Shown: piece by piece, positions 11,382 to 20,854 of the stretch
How the letters are laid out: each line of letters starts with the position of its first letter
Numbering within the stretch: position 1 is the stretch's first letter
NCBI GenBank assembly: GCA_002633005.1
Contig: NMRA01001087.1
Location: forward strand, 13,441-58,028
DNA length: 44,588 nucleotides
Direction: 5' to 3'
From: Phoronis australis
Lineage: Eukaryota > Phoronida > Phoronidae
Made by a program: the position numbers and the translations under genes
Notes under the pieces: model-generated
The model's database searches: none
What the model saw: the letters and a program-made list of their open reading frames with translations, nothing else
What the model was told of the DNA's origin: nothing

Positions 11382-12060
11382 TCCATTCAGGGACGGTACA
11401 GAAGCGATGCATATCTCCTCTGCACGGTACAAGCCTTCAAACCTAAAAACCAAAGGTTACGTGAAAACTGACGAGATAGATTTCCATTTCAACGTGTAAT
11501 AGATTTCCAGAAGACATATGATAGGGAGTTAACAAATAGTCTAATGCAATGGATATTTATCACTCACGTACCCTTTGCCATAGGGATTGGATTGTAATCT
11601 TAACTCATTAACCTGTATCGAGTTGACAACATAAACATTCAGCATTGATTGATGTAACTGTAACTGATAAACTTTTAGAAATCATTCCAAACAATAATAA
11701 TGCTTTGATGTACGAAAAGATCCCGATTGCTACGTCAAGTATCGTATCACAAGATTAACCAGACTCTCGCTGGCGACTGACTGCCGCGAAGTCGACATCG
11801 GCGAGTGCCTCAGTTAACAGGCATCGGAAGAATTATCATGGAATAATCGTTAAAATAATCACAAACCTTACCTTTGTTTGAGGTCGTGCTTACTTCCTCT
11901 CATAGAAGCACCCTTTTTACGCAATCTCAGATTCAGTTGGCGCGACTGCAAGCCATTTCACCATGTATTTAAAGGGCTCGCGAAATCGAGGCTGTTAATC
12001 TATCACCACTAGTACACGCACGCCCTCTAGTTATTGAAGATTTTCGGAATAGCCCCATTG

Positions 12061-14230
12061 CCGTGACTGTCCTTGGCCAGGGAATGAACATTGATAAATC
12101 TTGTTACTAAAGTGATACAGTGTATCACCCTAGTAGGTGTTACAAACTTACAATGCTACCAAAAAGATAAATAAACTATATTGATTTTTTTATTTAGGTT
12201 TGAGGTTTTAATCGCCTATGCAATGTACATGGCTTTGTGATTTTCACAATGAACGCTCAAAACAGGGAAGGGGTCAACAAGCAGTGAGTACTCTGTTTCT
12301 ACCAGTCTTTCAAGTTTTCTTCCGGACTTTGCGTATTCAGTTCAACATTCAGTAACCCACCCATGTACACTGTCAGTGATCAAGTGTCCGTCTGGTCAGT
12401 AGATAACAATCAATTCGAATTCATGTCAAAATCGGGTAACTCAACTTGAAATTCTTTAATAGTTTAACAATTTGTCGCAGAGTAATTGATTACAGTACTT
12501 GGTCTTCAACTTACATGTCTTATCTGCTAATGGAATGTTAAGACCCCATTCTTTGAAAAACCTGAGTCGCACACTTTTCCAGTGACTTAGTTACGGGATT
12601 GTTCTAAACCCCTCGATCCCACAACCCTCGACCCACGACCCGGCTCTCGACTCACGACCCCACGACCCACAACTCACATCCCCCGTGCATTCACGACCTT
12701 CGACAACAGAGTAATCTTTGCGCTTTTAACATATTTCATAATATTATTGCGTCGCTGATTGACTTTACCATCAAACGAATCTGTGCTCTGGCTGGGTGGT
12801 TAAAAGTATCAATCCACGGATCCACCGACCACTGTACAGTCAACAAGCGGCAAGGTGGGGGGTCAGCCATTCATAACCATGTTAAGTCTAATAAATCACA
12901 TTAGGGATGAGAGAAGTTGGGTGAAGTATGACACCACAAATTTGGTGGTTTAGGAGATACAAAGGAAGTCTTCTGGGGGGCAAAATGAGGCAATTTCTTG
13001 GTGTGGAATGAGACATTCTTGACCAAATTTACTACTCCAGTTTCTGCTTCAAACAGAATATTTTCTGAATAATTTTGATATCACGTGATAGGTTCATGAC
13101 CAATATAAGTAAAAACGGCACCGACACTGAAATATCGGTTACCATGGTAACACTGGAACTATCTCCGTGGAGGTACACTTCATGCTTGTGAAAAACCAGC
13201 AGTAAGTTGTACCCTTATTGCGAAGCTGCCCCACGAGAAAACTAAACGTAATAACATGGACATGTACAAGACTCCATGGCCTTGAAATTAATACAAAAAA
13301 AACTTTGTCAGCACTTCCGGCAGGCTTGGTAATAGGTGTCTGAATTTCACTGTTTTCAGACCGCGTATGTGTATTTGTCGTGTTAAACCAGTCACTAGTT
13401 GTGCGCCGTTTCTACGCAATAAAATGTCGTGGTATAAAACAACAATTAAAAGAATTGGTTTGCTTAAATGTTTTTAATTAATTTCAAAGACACGAGCACT
13501 TCCCCCTAAAATATGAAATTATACTAGATTTGTTCATCCAACACACTGAATACCAAAATAAAGCATATAATGCGTTAGTTGAATCATGGCTGATCTAAAG
13601 TGCGGGTTTGCGAATTTATCTATTTATCTTGCTTTGCCAGTCTTATTGAATATGTTATTTCTACAAATTGCGGAGAGAAACAACTTTGGAAACTCTTGGG
13701 AAATGCACAAGGAATAGAGCGAGACATTTGAGAACCTTAAAAGTGAGGGGAGCTGATGTGGAGGTGGAAAGTGTCTTACTGAGAAGTAGTCAGTCTCAGT
13801 GTCTGCCTCGGAGGCAGGTGTGCAGCTGGAGCTACATATTCTACCGTAGTAGATTCACCTGCCCGAATCTTCGTTACAACCCTCGACATATATTTGTGTC
13901 GGCAAAGACACTGAGTACATCCACTGCACACTAGAGGAGAACTCTGATAGAGATCTGAAAAATGACCAAAGACGTTAAGTCAAGGTTCAATGTCCTGCTT
14001 CATGAGAGCTCAAGCAAGAATTACCAAACTCCAGGGTCTGACCCTGAAGAATATTTTTAGGAGCACATCATTCATGCAGAAATACTTTTATTGACCAACC
14101 GTGATTGCTTCTAACTTGGGCGTTGTTGCTTAATTATATCTTATTGGGGACAAATAAAACAACAAGAATAATGTATATTTTAAGTTGTATTGGGAATTTC
14201 ACAGCTCTACAAATAAATATTTCACAGAAG
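12061..14230. other. No gene; one copy of a CTCGACCC repeat family
   Basis: At about 12612-12700 a run of imperfect CCTCGACCCACGACC words is followed, at 12715-12770, by TTTGCGCTTTTAAC, then TTTCATAAT, then GTCGCTGATTGACTTT. The same order of blocks occurs at 40118-40310 and 40797-40915. The rest has no recognisable gene. A frame at 13668-13934 (+) has no domain. Confidence 0.5.
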
Positions 14231-14512
14231 GAACCAGATGGGTTCTTTAATTACAAGCGATAACGCACACATTTCCGATACCCAAAGTACAATTGAGTAT
14301 CGGGTGCTAAGTGGCACAGGTTAGCATAGTACCAAATGGGTACATAGTACCAAATGGGTATTGGCCGATTGCCTACCAACTGGGTCGAGCAAAACGGCAA
14401 ATTCAATAACAAGTACCAAGTGGGTACAAACTGCCAAATGGGCAAATATCATATAAAGTACCAAGTGGGTACACCAAACAGCCAACTGGGCTATAACAAC
14501 CTGCAAAGCAGG
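14231..14512. repeat. Cluster of palindromes with co-varying arms
   Basis: Core CCAAnTGGG (CCAGATGGG in the first copy) flanked by complementary bases that differ between copies: GAACC/GGTTC at 14231-14245, TACC/GGTA at 14330-14342 and 14348-14360, GTACC/GGTAC at 14413-14427 and 14458-14472, TGCC/GGCA at 14432-14444, AGCC/GGCT at 14480-14492. One imperfect copy is at 14374-14386. A different palindrome, CCTGCAAAGCAGG, follows at 14500-14512. Two copies lie in an 18-bp tandem repeat (14325-14360). Also present is CCGATAC paired with GTATCGG around 14276-14304. Confidence 0.75.
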
Positions 14513-15125
14513 GTTCCGGACAAGCTGAGCGAGCAGACCAGCCGGAGTGATAAAAAGAGATATTGTAAGGAACGTGGTGATTTTTGTTTTCATTTTTTAT
14601 TCAAAGTATTTTTTATCTTTTTGAACGGAAGGAACTATGCGAGTCAAAAGCGAAGATAAACATTCGTAGGCGTTAGGGGCCAGAGGCGAAGTACTTGAAA
14701 AGGCCTCAACAAACAAGATATTCAAAGTGCAAGGTACGGGTATTTCCGCACTTTTCTTCGCGAAGTCGAATAAAATATAGAAGTGGGAGCCGAAGTTTTT
14801 TATTTTTTTATTTTTTATTATTATTATTATTTAATTTTTTTCTTATTAACTTTTTTGTATTTTTTATTAATATTTTGAATCTGCTGATAAACCCACCTAT
14901 ATGGTTGTGCGCTATATCAGGACACTTCAGTGTGAGACACAGCGCTTTCGAGCTTTACCACACCAGGCTCCGCTGCGACATAGATTCCCTTCTAGGTCTC
15001 AACCATTGTAAATCCCATATGCTTTCATCAATATTACCTCCTGTCCTGTTGGAATAGTACCTAGTAGTCTAGTGTTATGTAATTCCAGTATCCACCATAC
15101 ACCCAAATTTATCAATACGTCTGGA
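14513..15125. other. T-rich spacer
   Basis: A T-rich low-complexity run at about 14797-14880 and no recognisable gene. The frame at 14695-15057 (+) is an artefact of the T-rich run. Confidence 0.5.
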
Positions 15126-15129
15126 CCAT

Positions 15130-15460
15130 AGGTCACACGAATGTCAAACCGCTGGCACTCAAACGCATTCTACATGAGTACCCAGACCCCAACTGTGCTG
15201 CACTCCTTGTTCAAGGCTTAAAATAGCTTTAGGTTACAATACACGGGCACGAAAAACCGCACCATAGCCAGAAACCTATATCAGTAACTCGGGCAAACTC
15301 ATAAAAGAATGGGAACTGGGCCGCATAGCAGGCCCTGTCCTACCCGCCCCATTGATAACCGTTGTATCTCGCCGCTGGGTCTCCCCCCTAAAGCGGACGG
15401 AGATTGCCGCAAGATATCCCACTTATACCCAGGGAAGTGGTTGTTTGGAACCAGGGTCAT
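15130..15460 (+). pseudogene. DIRS-like reverse transcriptase fragment, frameshifted
   Basis: The plus strand shows, in three successive frames, the order of motifs at the start of DIRS-type reverse transcriptases: VKPLALKRILHEYPDPN, then GRIAGPVLPAPL, then SPLGLPPKADGDCRKISHLY. In DIRS elements the corresponding parts are a Leu/Tyr-Pro helix, GRIAGPF and SPLGLVPKK-G-RLIHHLSYP. Stops and frame changes separate the parts, so it is dead. The catalytic YADD-type region and a tyrosine recombinase were not found nearby, so this is a short truncated copy. Confidence 0.5.
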
Positions 15461-15795
15461 GAACGGAGGCGCCCCTGCGTATTGGCGAGGGATTGGTTTG
15501 GCGGTTTGAGGGATACTGGAATCGAAAGAAATCGGCCGTTAGGAAAGCCATCTCTGGCTAAAAGTAATAAATACGGAAAGTAACTTGTGTCCAGGACAAT
15601 TAACTACAAACGGGAAGGAGTCTACTAGGTATAAAATTGGCTAATTAGGGAAACTTACGAGTAAACGTACTGTTCCTTGTGGCTGGGCCAACAGGAAGTT
15701 GGAGAGAAAGAACAAACAGCGCTACCATCGGACTTGGTAGAAACTAACTAGGAGTTGGATATGAAGCATGAAGGGCTGTATAATGTTATTTGTCC

Positions 15796-15838
15796 AAATA
15801 ATAGGATTTATGTCAGAGTGCCATAAATCTCATTATTT
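15796..15838. repeat. Short hairpin
   Basis: Arms AAATAATAGGATTTATG and CATAAATCTCATTATTT pair at 15 of 17 positions around a 9-base loop. The flanks show nothing that ties it to a terminator or known element. Confidence 0.5.
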
Positions 15839-15922
15839 CAAATGTGTTAATCTATATGCAGTGCATGTATACATTGGCATAGAAAATAGGTAGTCTTCTT
15901 AACTTTTCATAATAACCGCCAA

Positions 15923-16850
15923 ATGTGTTACATGACCTCTGCCCATGACCTACCTTTAGAGACTAGGGAGTATGTTATGTCTGCTAATGAATTTCTGCGA
16001 CTGAATATGAAGTTAATTCAACATGCTAAAGACGTCAAAAATGGTGTGTATTTCTCAAAAAAAATTCATTGGTCAACTGTTTTATGTTTCAGTGTCATGA
16101 ACAGAAATATAATGCACAACTCATTTATTTCACAATGAATGCTGACGCATAGGTAGTGCGGATAATTTAAATCGTTCTCAATATTTTCTACATGTTATGT
16201 CCCATACTTCTGTTATATACCTTTGTCCTACTGTCACGTGCATAGAAATTTATTTGTGAAACCTTCAATTTAGCTTGGAATTCATATTTTATGAACCGAA
16301 ATGGCCACATTAAATTTAATATGTTTAATTGTTTCATTAATACAATTTTAGGAATTAGGAAAGGCTTATGCTGAAGAAGTGGCTTCTGCTGAAGTTGGAG
16401 ACCTGCATATTATTAGTAAAGTACCCTTCTTGACAACTAAGTGAGGGGGGCTGGAGAGAGGCCAAAAAGTCTACTCCCAGAAAATGTGTCAACGAGAATT
16501 TGTAACTTGAGGTACGAGTTGAGGAAAAAAATATTTGCCAAAGATTACTGGCTTATACCCCAACAGGTCCAAAGCACAATTTGTTGAGAAAGGCCACTCT
16601 CAGCAAATGTGGGGAAACTGGGACAGTTAGATGTAGCAGATATGACAGAGGAAGTAGAGTATGCATTGGAAAGGGACAATCTGCGCTCTAAGATTGTCAA
16701 GGATATAGCATTGTAAAAATTCAAAGGGAGGAAACAGTACAGTGGCCTGGTCTGCTAGATCGAATGGTGGCATTATTATTGTGTACATGTATAGGGACAC
16801 TGTGGAGGACATAATCGACTTTTTACAAAATGGAGCCATGTATGGTATCT
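15923..16850 (+). pseudogene. Decayed coding region, family not recognised
   Basis: A chain of protein-like stretches in changing frames on the plus strand. An ATG-started stretch TSAHDLPLETREYVMSANEF is followed by a possible donor near 16042. After an acceptor (ACAATTTTAG, 16352) comes ELGKAYAEEVASAEVGDLHI and a stop. Then PENVSTRICNLRYELRKKIF and KDYWLIPQQ, then VGKLGQLDVADMTEEVEYAL with RDNLRSKIVKDIAL, and finally SNGGIIIVYMYRDTVEDII. The composition (charged, helix-rich, few biased residues) is unlike chance frames. Frameshifts and stops separate the pieces and the phases do not join. It could be a transposon protein or a broken host gene. Confidence 0.35.
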
Positions 16851-17499
16851 AGGAGTACTATTGCCCTAGGTGGTAAGTAGTAAAACATTCAAAACATTCA
16901 GGAGGAACAAAATCGTTGCAAAATATCGAAAAACATGAAGGACAATCTGATTTTACGTGCTCACGCATCGATCTCAACTTTTTGAAAATTTCTCATTTTA
17001 GTACAATTGAGGTGCCAAAATGTGCAACTAATAAACTGGCTGACAAAGTTTTTATTTTATGCGATGAAAGTCACGTGTTTTGTCAACGTTTCATTTTCAT
17101 AGCAGTGGGGGCAGATTTGGTATTGAACATAACCTCAAAATGGCATAACGGGGGGCAGTGTAGTAAAACTACAAAATGAGGGTGGTAAATCGGAATCTTT
17201 TTTCAAGACATCTGTGTAACAATCTATAGGCACCACTTAACAATGTCAAGTGAATAATAGTTCAATAGCTTTCATTCAAGGAAAAACATAAACAGTTAAA
17301 ACTGGACAGTTTTTATAGCGTCAAAACATGGCTGTGAAGCCGTAAAATGTGTTTGAGCCTATAACTTTAATAAAAACGTAATATTTTGAGGAAATATTTT
17401 ACCACTGTTTATAGATCCTATAGAACTACCTATGTACCAAATTTGGTGAAAATCGGTTGACCCCCACCTTGCCGCTGGATGGCTGGTACTCTCGTGGAC
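16851..17499. other. No gene recognised
   Basis: A+T-rich. A frame at 16916-17179 has no domain. The stretch GACCCCCACCTTGCCGCT near 17459 echoes, in reverse, AGCGGCAAGGTGGGGGGTC near 12846. Confidence 0.4.
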
Positions 17500-17509
17500 T
17501 AGTACTTAA

Positions 17510-18230
17510 CAACAAAAAGTGGCGTAAGAAAATGATCTGAAATGGCAGATTGCGACTGTGCGTTGTCACGAAAATAGTTCCACAAATGGCCCTGTTCTAC
17601 TAATCTTAGGAGTGAGGACTTAAGGTGCCGTACACAAAAATTTCACATTTTTACATTTTGCTTTCTTGCGTATATTCGTTTTCAATGAAGCAAATGTCGA
17701 CATCAGCCTCGGCTGTGGCGTCGCTATGTTGTGATGTCCTTTCCTAAAGCGTAAAGGTTCCTGACGTACAGAAACATGCATTTTTAACTAATAAATTTTT
17801 ATTTTTCAAAGTAAAAAAAGAAAAATACTGTGCACAACTTAAGAAGATGTGAATGCCAGAAACCAACCTATATACTTTCAAAATTCATATTAAAATGCTG
17901 AAACATGTAGTTCAGACCTGTTTTAACGTTGGTGTTGGCCTGGTACAAGAAAAGCAAAGGCAAGGTCATATGTCTAAACCGCGTGACCGGTCACCTGACA
18001 TGCCACGTGACAAGATTGTCGGAGACTTCTTAAGCAAGCGTCGTCCAGGAAGTACGTCATGTAAGTACATCTGGAAATGCTTTTACACTGAGGTATTTAA
18101 ATATTCCGAACCTGCCTCAACCATACAACTACAACAATAATATAGACCTACTGCAGGTAACTTTTCTTAGTTAACAGTTTGTTTCTTCAAATTGTATTTA
18201 CTAAAGAAATTTCATTTTCATATTGCAGTA
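17510..18230. repeat. Dispersed repeat, partner of 40960-41240
   Basis: Two blocks match the right-hand region. AAAAAGTGGCGTAAGAAAATGATCT through GTTGTCACGAAAATAGTTCCAC (17514-17584) corresponds to GAAAGTGGCGTGAGAACGTGATCT through GTTGTCACGGAAATAGTTCCAC (40969-41040). TTAGTTAACAGTTTGTTTCTTC (about 18168) corresponds to TTAGTTAACTGTTTGTTTTTTT (about 41188). The spacing differs, so this is a diverged interspersed element. A 95-codon frame at 17853-18140 shows no domain. Confidence 0.5.
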
Positions 18231-20347
18231 AAGCCTGGTGAAGTAAAGCTCGAAGGCGCTGCGTTTTACAAAGCGAAGTGTTTGGTAGCGCACAAAGATA
18301 TCAGTGGGATTGATCAGCATACGATCTCCATACGAACTAGCCCCATTGTGTAATCTGTGTACACTGTCAATTGACTGGTTATCAACTTTATTACTTCAGC
18401 CTAGTTGTTTTCAGTCCCAAAAACACAATTGTCAACTCTTTTCGGAGGTCAAGTTTGATATTTAATTCGAATCTGGGTCGACAAATACTGCAAAACCATA
18501 CATCACACTTTCGAATTTGTTGTTTGTTGAAGCGTTTTCAAAGTACTTCGGCTCTGGCCCTAGCGTGTATGAATTTTCATTTACGTTTTTGACTCGTTCA
18601 GTTCATCCTGTTTGAAAAGTTTTCAACAATAGCAAAACTTGTGTTTAAAAGATTTTTGAACAGGTTCTTGTCCATTAGTATCGCATAATGTAGCACATTT
18701 CGTTGCGTTGGAATAATTTTTTAAACAAGTCCATTTGCGCATTAATTACGGTATGGTAGTGACTCGACGAAAGTTTGTTTACGTCATGCAACGTGGTCAG
18801 GCATTTCCTAACATGATGATTTTCGAATAGACGGCTACTTTGGCGGTGTTTAATGCAGCGAGAAAGTGGACGCCGTGATCGATCTGCCGTCAGATGAGCA
18901 GACGTTGTTGACCGGAAGGGAATGAGCTTTGCTATCTGCCGACTGTAGTTTAATCAATCTTTATCATAAGGAACAACAAAACACCTAGCTTGGAGTTTGA
19001 TAGGTTGTCGAAAGTGGTTCTAAGAATGGAGATGAAAATATATCAGAGGCCAAGCTATTCCCGGTAACCACCACAGGACCACAGGTCGTATTGCTTGTAA
19101 GGAGATACCAGCGTATTTGTAATTGGGTTTGTATTCGAATAATTTTGCCGAGAATTTGCTGATTGTATGGATCCGTACCACAAGTCTCGCTTGATAAACA
19201 GTAATAAAAATAAAGATGAAGTAATGAAATTAGGCTTGATTTGATAACTGCAACTATCGGCAGGCAGCCGGAAATTGCCATTGCAAACTTTTGCGGCCAG
19301 TCTCGCGGTCGCAAGCTCTATTACAGCACATTAGTCACGTGCGGGAGTTGGCATTCTAGGCTAGAGTTCTATGTTTAGAGGTTTTGTAATAAAGCGGTTG
19401 TTGCAGCATCACAAGGGAATCTACAGTAATCGAGCATGTGCTACTGTTAAGTTTGACAATGATGCTTTGAGTGATGCAGCCACGCAAAATGACGTGGCTT
19501 TGCATTATTTTATTAATTTGCCAAGTTTAGTTTCTCCATAAGTCATAACTCAGTCGTGCAAAGTGACTTGCACTCCTATCTCTCGCAAACTACTGTAACA
19601 GTTGCCACATCACTCAGAGAATCTTCTACAAGCAACAATTTGCTTGATTTCGGATTAAGGAAGACAGAGGTGTCAGCGGCTAATTACATTGTTTATTTAT
19701 TAGCTCAAAGTTACATGTAGGTTCACAATGAGATTAATTAGGACGTGAAATATCCGTGTGTTGTTGGACCTTGACCTACGTGAATTCTTTTTTATGCTGC
19801 ACTATCAAGGGCAGGATGACGCAGCGTGGATCTTAATAACGTCAAGCGCAATGTCAGATCTCGCGCCCGACCCTCTTACAGCTTCGAACGCCACCTGCAA
19901 TGAAAAGGCTTTTTGGAGAAGAGCGCAAAGTTAATACAACGTTATCCACTGTACTAGAAATCCGCTTTCTGCCGAGCTTAACTGTCCCATTACGCAACCT
20001 ATTTTCACAGATTGGAGTGAGCAAGTCGCTGCTCATTGGCTTGGGCGAATGTGTGTCGGACGAAATAATTGCAGAAATAACTGACGGGCCGAACTAATAT
20101 CAAAGTCAATAAAAAAGTAACAACAAGGAAGGCAAACGAACAAAAGTGACACTTTTTAAAATTGAAAAGTTAAAATTAGCCGTCTTCGTATTCATCAACA
20201 TGCAGCGCTCCACACTGGCAAAAACGCCCACTCGAAAATACTAGTGACGGTATATGTGCATCTCTTATTTTTCCGGATTTGGAATCGAAGAAAGTGACTA
20301 CCAAATAATAAACGACGGGCGTCAACTCAGTGCCCTAACGAGTAAGG
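18231..20347. other. No gene recognised
   Basis: Mostly unique DNA. GGCATTCTAGGCTAGAGTTC (about 19352) has a near copy GGCATTCCCGGGCTAGAGTTC at about 37498, so this part carries an interspersed repeat. Frames at 18985-19314 (-) and 19854-20097 (both strands) lack domains, and a search by eye for a further MAM or CUB exon failed. Confidence 0.4.
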
Positions 20348-20455
20348 TCAATATTCCCCATCTATTCTTAATGTTTTCAACATTTCATTCGCAATTCCAT
20401 AGTCAGAACGCTGGCTCCGCGCCGTTGGAATAATACGGGTACTTTCTAGCGTTTG
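20348..20455 (-). CDS. Weak candidate last exon of the CUB/MAM gene
   Basis: The previous exon (20670-20854) ends in phase 0. Here, after a weak acceptor (CATTAGGCAG), a phase-0 frame reads QTLESTRIIPTARSQRSDYG, then IANEMLKTLRIDGEY and a stop. The part ARSQRSDYGIANEML resembles the end of MAM domains (A-x-R-x-S-x-x-GDIAIDDI), but the hallmark GDIA is changed to YGIA, the final cysteine is missing and the polypyrimidine tract is poor. If right, the second MAM domain ends early and the gene stops here. If wrong, the true exon lies further left or is lost. Confidence 0.25.
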   Translation of the reverse strand, partial: QTLESTRIIPTARSQRSDYGIANEMLKTLRIDGEY

Positions 20456-20669
20456 CTGCCTAATGTCGAACCCTGACAAGTTACTGGACCTGTTTGCACG
20501 TAGTCCAGCTGTGGTGTCTGCTACTGTGCACCTCATCGTACTCACTGTGTACAAAACATGACGTCACTCACTTATGCACTTTCCCAATTGAGTTTTTAAG
20601 AGAAAATGAGGAAGTTGTGTTACTATTGATACTCATCTGACTGGTACTGAAACACTTCTGCATTCTTAC

Positions 20670-20854
20670 TCGAATGATGTCCGTTCGGTCCACGTATACA
20701 CTGGCTGTTTTCCAGTAGTTCCCTTGCTCTCCTTCTTTCGACCAAATGGGATCTTCCATGATTTCTTTTGAGTTTACGAGGCGAACTCTTAAGGACCCCA
20801 TGTGGCAACCGAACATGTGGTAGGCCCAGGAAAGGCAGAATGGTTTTTTTGTTG
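20670..20854 (-). CDS. MAM domain 2, third exon
   Basis: 185 bp, acceptor CCGTCACAG, donor CGA|gtaaga, phase 1 in and 0 out. Reads TKKPFCLSWAYHMFGCHMGS, then LRVRLVNS and WSKEGEQGNYWKTASVYVD. This is the classic MAM middle: third conserved Cys in FCLSWAYHM, a G-x-L-x-V strand, then W-x-x-x-G-x-Q-G-x-x-W. Join to 24787-24922 gives SKYSG-A-TKKPFC. Unlike MAM 1 it keeps the third conserved cysteine. Confidence 0.9.

Larger units (their letters stand above)
10903..12060. mobile_element. 1.16-kb element with terminal inverted repeats
   Basis: The left end reads CAATGGGGCTATTCGGAGAA and the right end, reverse complemented, CAATGGGGCTATTCCGAAAA. About 30 bases further in, both arms carry GTACTAGTGGTGAT (left GTACTAGTGGTGATTG, right GTACTAGTGGTGATAG). 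The interior contains a 186-base run of N. No target duplication is evident. This is probably a non-autonomous DNA transposon, or a single-copy locus inside an inverted repeat. Confidence 0.55.

Noticed and set aside
11063-11499. Several long open frames across the N gap
   Set aside because: The frames are open only because N cannot encode a stop. Only the short flanking pieces are real.
18985-19314. Minus-strand 109-codon frame containing CGPVVVTGNSLASDIF, tested as the missing end of MAM 2
   Set aside because: No acceptor in phase 0 and no GDIA-like motif in register.
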